This document shows positions 47,702 to 60,511 of a stretch of 64,000 nt of DNA, in pieces. The position numbers were made by a program, and so were the translations under genes. The number at the start of each line of letters is the position of its first letter. The first letter of the stretch is position 1. Source of the DNA: an uncultured Burkholderiaceae bacterium (lineage in GTDB: Bacteria > Pseudomonadota > Gammaproteobacteria > Burkholderiales > Burkholderiaceae_B); NCBI GenBank assembly GCA_934525625.1, contig CAKSZL010000005.1:124001-188000 (forward strand), written 5' to 3'. The notes under the pieces were generated by a model that worked only from the letters and a program-made list of their open reading frames with translations, ran no database searches and was not told the DNA's origin.

Positions 47702-49033
47702 ATGACCGACCAATACGCAGCCCTGTTTGCTTCCTATCAGTGGCTCGTACCGTCGCAGTTCAATATCGCGCAGGCGTGCGTACACCGCTGGGCCGAGAAC
47801 GCCCATGAAGGCCGGCGCATCGCGCTACACATCGAAGACGAATTCGGTCAAGGCGGCAGTTGGTCGTACCAGCAGCTCTCCGACATGGCGCATCAACTGG
47901 CCAACGGCTTGCTGCGCATGGGCATACAGCCCGGCGACCGCGTCGCCATCTCCATGGCCCGGCCCGCCGAATACGTCGCCGCCCTGACGGCAGTGCTGGA
48001 CGCCGGCGGCGTCGCCGTACCGCTCTCGGCCCGCATGGCCGCCGCCAACCGCCTGCGCTGCGTACGCGACGCCCGGGCCCGCATCGCGCTGGTCGATTCC
48101 GTCACCGGCCCCGAGTTATTGCAATCCCAGGCCCAATGCCCGGAACTCGTCCAGGTCGTGGGCCTGGATTTCTCCCACGACGACATCATCCCCTGGCGCA
48201 CCCTGCTGGCGCGCCAATCCACCGATTTCAAGGCACGCCCCAATCGGGCGGACGCCCCCGCGCTGCTGCTGTACGGCCCGCAAGGCGAGGGCCCGGGCCA
48301 GTTCTTCGGCCACCAGGCCGTCATCGGGTCGCTACCCGGCTTCGTCTGCGCGCAAGCCTGGTTCCCCCAGCCCGGCGACGCCTTCTGGACCAGTCACGAC
48401 TGGGCCGGCGCCGTCGGGCTGCTGGGCGGCATACTGCCTTCGCTGTATTTCGGCCGCCCCTGCGTCACGGCGCACGACACGCGTTCGGCCTGGCGCAACT
48501 ACGAAATCCTGGAACGCTACCGGGTCACCAATCTGTACGTCGACGGCCCGGCACTGCAGGCCCTGCGCGACGCCGCCGAAGCACCCGCCACGCGCTTTCG
48601 CCTTACCTTACGCGCCATCGCGCTGCACGCGCCGCCCGCCCCCGAACCCGCGCTGCTCGAATGGAGCGAACGCGAACTGGGCGTGCGGCCCGACGTGCTG
48701 TTCAGCCTGCCCCAGGCCGTCGCCGTCATCGGCCAATCCCAAGAAAAGTGGCCCAGCCAGGCCGGCAGCATAGGGCGTCCGTATCCGGGTCATCTGGCCA
48801 CCGTGCTCGACCCCCAAGGCCTGCCCTGCCCGGCCGGCGTCGCCGGCGAACTCGTGCTGAACCGCTACGACGTCCAGGGCCATCCCGACCCCTCCTGGCA
48901 TCTGGGCGACTGGCAACGCGACGGCTCGGTGCAGCGGCAATCGGGCGACTGGCTGCGCACCGGCCTGTCCGCTCTCATCGACAAACAAGGTGACATCTGG
49001 CTCATCGACGGCATGGGCGGTTCTGAGGGATAA
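47702..49033 (+). CDS. Degenerate AMP-binding (acyl-CoA synthetase-like) protein
   Basis: 443 aa, shorter than the usual 520-560. The N-terminal fold is clear: GGSWSYQQLSDMAHQLANGL, RMGIQPGDRVAISMARPAEY and AVLDAGGVAVPLSARM. The phosphate loop that should read like YTSGTTGxPK is instead LLYGPQGEGPGQFFG, and the region where a Tyr-x-x-Thr-Glu motif is expected reads VLFSLPQAVAVIG. The chain ends at WLIDGMGGSEG, at the hinge before the C-terminal domain that holds the catalytic Lys. It is therefore probably not an active adenylating enzyme; either a pseudoenzyme or a decaying gene with an intact frame. Confidence 0.78.
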   Translation: MTDQYAALFASYQWLVPSQFNIAQACVHRWAENAHEGRRIALHIEDEFGQGGSWSYQQLSDMAHQLANGLLRMGIQPGDRVAISMARPAEYVAALTAVLDAGGVAVPLSARMAAANRLRCVRDARARIALVDSVTGPELLQSQAQCPELVQVVGLDFSHDDIIPWRTLLARQSTDFKARPNRADAPALLLYGPQGEGPGQFFGHQAVIGSLPGFVCAQAWFPQPGDAFWTSHDWAGAVGLLGGILPSLYFGRPCVTAHDTRSAWRNYEILERYRVTNLYVDGPALQALRDAAEAPATRFRLTLRAIALHAPPAPEPALLEWSERELGVRPDVLFSLPQAVAVIGQSQEKWPSQAGSIGRPYPGHLATVLDPQGLPCPAGVAGELVLNRYDVQGHPDPSWHLGDWQRDGSVQRQSGDWLRTGLSALIDKQGDIWLIDGMGGSEG

Positions 49034-49054
49034 TCACCTCTCTCGATAAGTTTC

Positions 49055-49151
49055 CATTTCATGTCCAGATCAAACGAGTACGCGAAAGCGAAGCGCAGAT
49101 AGCACAACTCGTGCGGCAAGCGAAGCCGACAAAGTAATCGTTCGATCTCGG
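49055..49151. repeat. Repeat E, unit 1
   Basis: ATTTCATGTCCAGATCAAAC at the left and TCGTTCGATCT at the right pair imperfectly. Inside are CGCGAAAGCGAAGCGCAGA and a stem GCAC-AACTC-GTGC. It is about 85% alike to unit 2, with paired differences in stems. It begins about 22 bp after the AMP-binding gene. Confidence 0.8.
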
Positions 49152-49154
49152 TTT

Positions 49155-49258
49155 ATTTCATGTCCAGATCGGACGAGTACGCGAAAGCGAAGCGCAGACA
49201 GTACATGTCGTACGGCAAGCGAAGCTGACAAAGTAATCGTCCGATCTGGACATGAAAT
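49155..49258. repeat. Repeat E, unit 2 (perfect 22-bp arms)
   Basis: Arms 49155-49176 and 49237-49258 are exact reverse complements. The inner CGC-GAAA-GCG hairpin and stem GTAC-ATGTC-GTAC replace the GCAC/GTGC stem of unit 1. The unit ends 12 bp before the carbonic anhydrase start, so it lies in that gene's leader. Confidence 0.85.
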
Positions 49259-49270
49259 CAGGAGTAAGTC

Positions 49271-49792
49271 ATGGCGCTGTATGAATATGACGGCCACCGC
49301 CCCGTCATCCACCCCGATACTTTCATTTTCGACAGCGCCGACATCATCGGCCGCGTCACCCTGGAAGCCGGGGTCAGCGTCTGGAGCAACGTCAGCATCC
49401 GGGCCGACAACGACGACATTCACATCGGGCCCAACAGCAGCGTCCAGGAAGGCAGCGTACTGCACGTCGACCCCGGCACGCCGCTGGTCGTGGGCGCCAG
49501 CGTCACCATCGGCCACCAGGCCATGCTGCATGGCTGTACCATAGGCGATGGCTCTCTCATCGGCATGCAAGCCATTGTCCTGAACCACGCGCGCATCGGC
49601 CGCAATTGCCTCATCGGCGCCGGCGCCATCGTGCCCGAAGGCCGCGACATTCCCGACAACTCGCTGGTCATCGGCATAGGCAAGGTCGTGCGCGAACTGA
49701 CCCCCGAAGAAATCGCCAACATACAGCGCGGCGCGCAAAGCTACGTCGACCGCGGAAAAGAATTCCGCACCAGCCTGAAACGCCTGGCCTGA
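49271..49792 (+). CDS. Gamma-carbonic-anhydrase-family protein (YrdA/PaaY type)
   Basis: 173 aa left-handed beta-helix protein with hexapeptide repeats (VTLEAGVSVWSNVSIRADND, IHIGPNSSVQEGSVLHVDPG, VVGASVTIGHQAMLHGCTIG, LIGMQAIVLNHARIGRNCLI). The three metal-ligand His positions fit VLHVDPG, IGHQAMLHG. The C-terminal helix is VVRELTPEEIANIQRGAQSY. Members form trimers with zinc or iron at the interfaces; some hydrate CO2, others have no proven activity. Start ATG 49271 lies 12 bp after repeat E unit 2. Confidence 0.93.
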   Translation: MALYEYDGHRPVIHPDTFIFDSADIIGRVTLEAGVSVWSNVSIRADNDDIHIGPNSSVQEGSVLHVDPGTPLVVGASVTIGHQAMLHGCTIGDGSLIGMQAIVLNHARIGRNCLIGAGAIVPEGRDIPDNSLVIGIGKVVRELTPEEIANIQRGAQSYVDRGKEFRTSLKRLA

Positions 49793-49917
49793 CACGTCCG
49801 GCTTGACGCCGCCAAGCCGCTGAAACGGCCGCCCTGTCGGGTCGAGGCCCGTCGCGCGCAACCGTTATCGGGCCTGCCGGCCCGCCATTTTCATTATTTC
49901 GACCTTACGTTTTTTCG

Positions 49918-50835
49918 ATGAGCGATTTTCTACAGAAACTTCTTTCCAGCGACCGCAGCACACGCGTCCAGATCGTCAGCCTGAGCCAAGCCTGGCAAAC
50001 CGGCCTGGCGCACCAGCATTATCCGGACAGCGTGCGCAATCTGCTGGGCGAGCTCGTCAGCGCCGCCGTGCTGCTCACCTCGAACATCAAGTTCGAGGGC
50101 TCCCTGGTGCTACAGCTGCAAGGCGACGGCCCGGTGGCGCTCATCGTGGTCGAATGCGACAGCGAGTTGAACATCCGCGCCACCGCCACGGTGCGCGACG
50201 GGCAGCCCGTCCCCGAAGGCGCCAATCTGCAGCAATTGATGAACGCCCAGAACCAGGGCCGCTTCTCGGTAATCCTGGACCCGCGCCGCTCGGACAGCAG
50301 CATGCACGCCTATCAAGGCATCGTGCCCCTGGAAGGCGACACCGTGGCCGAAGTGCTGCAAGCCTATATGTTCCACTCCGAACAGCTGGACACGCGCCTG
50401 TGGCTGGCCGCCGACGGCCAGCGCAGCGCCGGCCTGCTGCTGCAGCGCCTGCCCCGCGAAGGCGGGCACGGCCACGACGACACGCTGGACCAGGACGAAT
50501 GGGACAATCTGCTGGCCCTGACTTCCACCGTCACGCCGGAAGAGCTGCTGCAACTGGACGCCCAGGAGCTGCTGCACCGCCTGTTCTGGAACGAGTCGCT
50601 CAGCGTCTTCGATCCCCAGCCCGTGCGCTGGTGGTGTCCGTGTACGCGTGATCGCGTGGCCAACATGCTGCGCATGCTGGGCCAGAACGAACTCGAAGAA
50701 CTGCTGGCCGAACGCGCGCAAATCGACGTGTCGTGCAACTTCTGCGGCAAGCCATACCGCTTCGACGCCATCGATTGCGCCCGCCTGTTCCTGGACGCCC
50801 AAGACGCGCCGCCTTCTTCGGCTCGGTCGCAATAA
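49918..50835 (+). CDS. hslO: Redox-switch chaperone Hsp33
   Basis: Holdase activated by oxidation and heat, 305 aa. The four zinc-binding redox cysteines are present at Cys240, Cys242, Cys273 and Cys276 (WWCPCTRDR and CNFCGKPY), spaced CxC-x30-CxxC. The N-terminal core shows VSLSQAWQTGLAHQHYPDSV, LLGELVSAAVLLTSNIKFEG and LQLQGDGPVALIVVECDSEL. A hairpin that may terminate it lies at 50862. ATG 49918 gives the standard length. Confidence 0.97.
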   Translation: MSDFLQKLLSSDRSTRVQIVSLSQAWQTGLAHQHYPDSVRNLLGELVSAAVLLTSNIKFEGSLVLQLQGDGPVALIVVECDSELNIRATATVRDGQPVPEGANLQQLMNAQNQGRFSVILDPRRSDSSMHAYQGIVPLEGDTVAEVLQAYMFHSEQLDTRLWLAADGQRSAGLLLQRLPREGGHGHDDTLDQDEWDNLLALTSTVTPEELLQLDAQELLHRLFWNESLSVFDPQPVRWWCPCTRDRVANMLRMLGQNELEELLAERAQIDVSCNFCGKPYRFDAIDCARLFLDAQDAPPSSARSQ

Positions 50836-50861
50836 GGGAACAATTAAGTCGCAATTGCGAG

Positions 50862-50901
50862 GCGGATGACGGGCCGTAGCAGCGTGCATCCGCTGTTTTA
50901 T
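50862..50901 (+). terminator. Possible intrinsic terminator after hslO
   Basis: GCGGATG (50862-50868) pairs with CATCCGC (50887-50893) and TGTTTTATT follows. The loop is long (18 nt) but can fold further, so support is moderate. Confidence 0.5.
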
Positions 50902-50964
50902 TAGGAATCGGCTTACGCAGTTCCCACAATCGACGCCCGCCTGAGCACTGCCCATACTTCTTGC

Positions 50965-51996
50965 ATGGGCAAGCGCATCCTTTCTTCCGCACACCGGCAA
51001 TCTTCGGCACACAGGCAAAAAGGCAGCGGCATGGCGGAATTCAGCCTGGCCGCCGTACTGCTGCTGACGTTGGGCCTGGGCGCTGTCGAACTGGCTCATT
51101 GGATGTCGGTACGCCAAGCCGTCAGCCTGGCCTTGATGCAAGCCGCCCGTACCGGCGCCGTTACCCACGGCAACCCCGCGCGCATGGCGGAAAGCTTCGA
51201 GCAAGCCCTGCTGCCAATCTTTACCCCCGCCGACTCGGCGGAACAGCGCCGGCAAGCTCACCTGCAAGACGTGCAAACCCAGCTCGGCGGGCCGCCGTGG
51301 CACATCGCCGTGCTCAGCCCGCACCCCGCCGCCTACCTGGATTTCGACCCGCCCGCCGCCACTGTGGCCGCATCAAGCAGTTCGAACATGGCGGCGACGA
51401 ACCATGCCGCGCAACTGCCCCGCATCGACAACGATTATCAGGCGCTGCAACACCGGCGCTATCTGGCAAAAGGCTGGCCGCAAGGCCAGGGCCCGCAATC
51501 CGGGCAAACCATATTCGAGGCCAACACCCTGACGCTGGCGCTGACCTATCCGCATCGGCCCATGCTGCCGGCCACGCGCGCCTTGCTGCGCCTGCTGCCC
51601 GCCAACGCCACCTACGCCGGCCGCGCCCGGCGTCAAGGCTATCTGCCGCTGTCGCGCCAAGTCAGCCTGGCCATGCAATCGCATCCCGCGCAATGGCCCA
51701 GCCTGGCTTCCGCGAAGATCACGGCGGCCACCGCAGGCAGTTCCGGAATGAATGGAGGCGGGATGGGGAATGGCAATGGAACGGGGAGCGGCGGCGGGAA
51801 TTGCCCAGGCTGCCAAAGCGGCACGCCCGACGTAACGCCTGACACGGCCCCGCCGGGCACCGGCGGCACACCCGGCAACCCAGGGCAAGACATACCCCCA
51901 CCCGCCAGCAACCCGGGCAACCCACGCGACACAGGCGAGTCTCCTCTGACACCAGACCAAGACTTATGCGGCGTAGCCTTATGCTGTGTCGATTGA
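50965..51996 (+). CDS. TadE-like pilus-assembly/pseudopilin protein with Gly/Pro/Cys-rich tail
   Basis: 343 aa. The N-terminus after a short basic leader is GSGMAEFSLAAVLLLTLGLG followed by AVELAHWMSVRQAV, the TadE/TadG-type pattern with Glu in position 5 of the hydrophobic helix. The middle is Ala-rich and unrecognised. From about residue 260 the chain is Gly/Asn/Pro-rich, with cysteine pairs CPGC and, at the very end, CGVALCCVD. No tad/flp genes surround it, so it is an orphan here. The exact start (ATG 50965, or ATG 51031 at MAEFSL) is uncertain. Confidence 0.75.
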   Translation: MGKRILSSAHRQSSAHRQKGSGMAEFSLAAVLLLTLGLGAVELAHWMSVRQAVSLALMQAARTGAVTHGNPARMAESFEQALLPIFTPADSAEQRRQAHLQDVQTQLGGPPWHIAVLSPHPAAYLDFDPPAATVAASSSSNMAATNHAAQLPRIDNDYQALQHRRYLAKGWPQGQGPQSGQTIFEANTLTLALTYPHRPMLPATRALLRLLPANATYAGRARRQGYLPLSRQVSLAMQSHPAQWPSLASAKITAATAGSSGMNGGGMGNGNGTGSGGGNCPGCQSGTPDVTPDTAPPGTGGTPGNPGQDIPPPASNPGNPRDTGESPLTPDQDLCGVALCCVD

Positions 51997-52071
51997 CCCC
52001 AAGCCCCCCCTGGGCAATGCAACGCCAGCCCCCAACGTCCAGCCCGGCGACGGGCGGGTCAGCAAGAAACG

Positions 52072-52388
52072 GCTAGAGCATTTTTGGTTTAAGTGTTTGC
52101 AAATTTAGTCAATACTGAGGGCGAGAGCCAATGCCGGCTTTGCCGTGCGTTCAGCGTACGCCGACTGGTGTGCCGTGGGCCGGGGGAAGTCGGCGCCAGC
52201 CTGTTTGAATCCCGAGCCGCGTAGCGGCGAGGTTGAGTTCTGCCGCCGCCCGGCCCACGGTGCGCCAGGCGGGCAGCCCGAAGGGCCGGACGATGCGCAC
52301 GGCAAAGCCGGCATTGGCTCTCGACCGGCTTAAGAACACAGACCAGTCCCATTGGTTTTGTAAACACTTAAACCAAAAATGCTCTAGC
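52072..52388. repeat. Repeat D, copy 2 (complete, nested inverted repeats)
   Basis: 317 bp. The outer terminal inverted repeats 52072-52098 and 52362-52388 are perfect over 27 bp (beginning GCTAGAGCATTTTTGG). Nested inside are 28-bp perfect arms 52122-52149 and 52296-52323, then a CCGTGGGCCGG/CCGGCCCACGG stem and GCCGC-GTA-GCGGC. It sits between convergent genes, and its right end contains the ftsB stop codon. Confidence 0.92.
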
Positions 52389-52764
52389 GCCCGGCAGCCT
52401 GCCCAGCCCCCCGCGCAGCCGGCGTGGCCCGATTGGCCGGACGTGCAGCATTAGGCGCCGCCGGTCGCCGCGGCGCATTCGGCCTAGCCTCGTTGGGCGC
52501 CAGCAATTGAATGAAAACCTCGCCCTCGCGGATAAGGCCCAGCTCGGTGCGAGCCCGTTCCTCGACCGCCTGCGTGCCGGTTTTAAGATCCTGCACTTCG
52601 GCCGCCAGCGCGTTGTTGCGCGCCGTTAGTGCCGCATTGGTTTCGTGCTGCTCGACGATCTGCTTGCGCAACTCGTGCACCCGCAGCCAGCCGCCCTTGC
52701 CCCACCAAAGCGGGTACTGGATGGCGGCTGTCAGCAGGGCCAGAACGATCAGGAGCAGTCTCAT
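52384..52764 (-). CDS. ftsB: Cell-division protein FtsB
   Basis: Divisome bitopic protein acting with FtsL and FtsQ. 126 aa. A single membrane helix at the N-terminus (MRLLLIVLALLTAAIQYPLW) is followed by a leucine-type coiled coil (ELRKQIVEQHETNAALTARN, LAAEVQDLKTGTQAVEERAR) and TELGLIREGEVFIQLL, the FtsB end motif. The last 35 residues (Pro/Ala/Arg-rich) extend beyond the usual length, and the TAG stop lies inside the terminal inverted repeat of repeat D. Encoded 27 bp after eno in the pyrG-kdsA-eno-ftsB order. Confidence 0.94.
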   Translation of the reverse strand: MRLLLIVLALLTAAIQYPLWWGKGGWLRVHELRKQIVEQHETNAALTARNNALAAEVQDLKTGTQAVEERARTELGLIREGEVFIQLLAPNEARPNAPRRPAAPNAARPANRATPAARGAGQAAGR

Positions 52765-52791
52765 GGCAGGATCTGGCCCTTGCCCGAAACG

Positions 52792-54147
<1,356 letters not shown>

Positions 54148-54194
54148 TCATCCGATTGTACTTTGCCCGAGGGCGCCCGAAACGCCTCGGACGC

Positions 54195-58673
<4,479 letters not shown>

Positions 58674-58777
58674 GTTGCGATGCTCTTTTTGCTTAACGAA
58701 TCCAAGCGGCGAACAGGCCGCAAGGTGAAAAACCAGAAATGCGTAGAGCTTGGATTACTGCGTAGCTTGAGCCGATA

Positions 58778-58812
58778 CGTAGGTTGGGCTTTCTTCGTCG
58801 GCCCAACCTACG
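58778..58812. terminator. Perfect 12-bp hairpin downstream of scoB
   Basis: CGTAGGTTGGGC (58778-58789) pairs with GCCCAACCTACG (58801-58812) over an 11-nt loop. It lies 26 bp past the scoB stop on the minus strand. GTAGGTTGGGC-type hairpins occur as dispersed repeats in many proteobacteria, so it may be a repeat, a terminator or both. Confidence 0.5.
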
Positions 58813-58837
58813 CGGCGTCAAGCCTGCCCGCCCGGCC

Positions 58838-59491
58838 TCAGGCGACGGCGGAAACGTCCAGTTTGGCGGGCGTCTTGGCTTTCACGTCTTCGACCGTGAC
58901 GCCGGGCGCCAGCTCTATCAGTTTCAAGCCGTCGTCCGTCACTTCCATCACGCACAAGTCGGTGATGATGAGATCGACGACGCCCACGCCCGTCAGCGGC
59001 AGCGTGCATTCGGGCAGCAGCTTGGTTTCTTCGGTGCCGTCCTTCTTGCGCGCCACGTGCTCCATCAGCACGACCACGCGCTTGACGCCGGCGACCAGGT
59101 CCATGGCGCCGCCCATGCCCTTGACCATCTTGCCCGGAATCATCCAGTTGGCCAGGTCGCCTTTTTCGGAAACCTGCATGGCGCCCAGGATGGCCAGGTT
59201 GATCTTGCCCGCGCGTATCATCGCGAACGAATCCGCCGACGAGAAGAACGAGGAACCCGGCAGCGTGGTGACCGTCTGCTTGCCGGCGTTGATGAGGTCG
59301 GGGTCGATTTCGGCCTCGGTGGGAAACGGGCCGATGCCCAGCAGGCCGTTTTCGGACTGCAGCCAGACCTCCGTGCCCGCCGGCACGTGGTTGGCCACCA
59401 GCGTGGGCAGGCCGATGCCCAGGTTCACGTAGAAGCCGTCTTGCAATTCGCGCGCCGCGCGTGCGGCCATTTCGTCACGATTCCATGGCAT
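58838..59491 (-). CDS. scoB: 3-oxoacid (succinyl-CoA:acetoacetate) CoA-transferase subunit B
   Basis: 217 aa catalytic subunit. The active-site Glu lies in [15 protein letters not shown]. The N-terminus [25 protein letters not shown] and [15 protein letters not shown] [20 protein letters not shown] follow family form, as do [20 protein letters not shown] and [20 protein letters not shown]. With subunit A it moves CoA between succinyl-CoA and acetoacetate, allowing ketone-body or polyhydroxybutyrate-derived acetoacetate to be used. It starts 12 bp after the scoA stop, so one operon. Confidence 0.94.
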   Translation of the reverse strand: MPWNRDEMAARAARELQDGFYVNLGIGLPTLVANHVPAGTEVWLQSENGLLGIGPFPTEAEIDPDLINAGKQTVTTLPGSSFFSSADSFAMIRAGKINLAILGAMQVSEKGDLANWMIPGKMVKGMGGAMDLVAGVKRVVVLMEHVARKKDGTEETKLLPECTLPLTGVGVVDLIITDLCVMEVTDDGLKLIELAPGVTVEDVKAKTPAKLDVSAVA

Positions 59492-59503
59492 GTTCGTTCT
59501 CCT

Positions 59504-60202
59504 TCAAGCGTTGCGCACGGTGCGTTGTTCGATGCGTTTTTCGGGCTGGGCATTGACCACGATGCGATGCACGTAGATACCCGGCAGATGGATGGAGTCG
59601 GGGTCCAGTTCGCCCGTCTCGACCACCTTTTCCACCTCGACCACCGTGAGCTTGCCGGCCATGGCCACGTTGGGGTTGAAGTTGCGCGCCGTCTTGTTGA
59701 AGATCAGGTTGCCGCTGCGGTCGGCGATGTAGGCCTTGACCAGCGACACGTCGGGCACTAGCGAGCGCTCCATTACGTATTGCTCGCCGTCGAATTCGCG
59801 GATCTCTTTGCCGTCGGCCACGATGGTGCCCACGCCAGTGCGCGTGAAGAAGGCCGGAATGCCCGCGCCGCCCGCGCGCAGCTTTTCGGCCAGCGTGCCT
59901 TGGGGCGTGAATTCCAGCTCCAGCTCGCCGGCCAGATACTGGCGCTCGAACTCCTTGTTCTCGCCCACGTAGGACGAAATCATCTTCTTGATTTGCCGCG
60001 TTTCCAGCAACTGCCCCAGGCCGAAGCCGTCGACCCCGGCGTTGTTGCTGATGCAGGTCAGGCCCTTGACGCCCGAATCGCGCAAGCCGGCGATGAGGGC
60101 TTCGGGGATCCCGCAAAGCCCGAAACCGCCGACGGCGATGGTCATTCCATCCGCAACGACGCCCTGCAAGGCTTCGCGCGCACTGGCATACACTTTATCC
60201 AT
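59504..60202 (-). CDS. scoA: 3-oxoacid CoA-transferase subunit A
   Basis: 232 aa. It begins MDKVYASAREALQGVVADGM and shows the CoA-transferase family 1 signature VGGFGLCGIPEALIAGL, then ISNNAGVDGFGLGQLLETRQ, KKMISSYVGENKEFERQYLA, FTPQGTLAEKLRAGGAGIPA and FNPNVAMAGKLTVVEVEKVV. It is the partner of subunit B just downstream. Start ATG 60202 faces the ETF-ubiquinone oxidoreductase gene across a 309-bp divergent region, so the two may share regulation. Confidence 0.95.
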   Translation of the reverse strand: MDKVYASAREALQGVVADGMTIAVGGFGLCGIPEALIAGLRDSGVKGLTCISNNAGVDGFGLGQLLETRQIKKMISSYVGENKEFERQYLAGELELEFTPQGTLAEKLRAGGAGIPAFFTRTGVGTIVADGKEIREFDGEQYVMERSLVPDVSLVKAYIADRSGNLIFNKTARNFNPNVAMAGKLTVVEVEKVVETGELDPDSIHLPGIYVHRIVVNAQPEKRIEQRTVRNA

Positions 60203-60511
60203 GTCTCTCCATCCTGAAAAAGCTTTTTTGTCCAAAGACCAAAACGAAACCAACAAAAACCGAAACCGATAAAATCCGGCAAAAGTATAACGGCTTGCCC
60301 TGGCCGCCGCGGCCCTACACTGTACTCCTGTGCGCAACCGGCGCGCCAATCGGCATTCGGCATGCCGGCTATCCATCCGGCGCATAGCGGCACACGTAAC
60401 TCTTATACAAGACCTGAACCATGTAGCACCGACTACAGTACAATCGACGCAACAAACCTCATGCCTGATGGCACACGGCAAAATCAATACGATTTCAGGA
60501 GATAGCAAGCT
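60203..60511. promoter_or_regulatory. Divergent promoter region between scoA and the ETF-QO gene
   Basis: 309 bp with no supported gene. The only notable site is TCTTATACAAGA (60401-60412), an imperfect palindrome of the size bound by GntR-type regulators. The tract CTTTTTTGTCCAAAGACC near 60230 is AT-rich. Promoter elements are not resolved. This is inference from layout. Confidence 0.35.
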
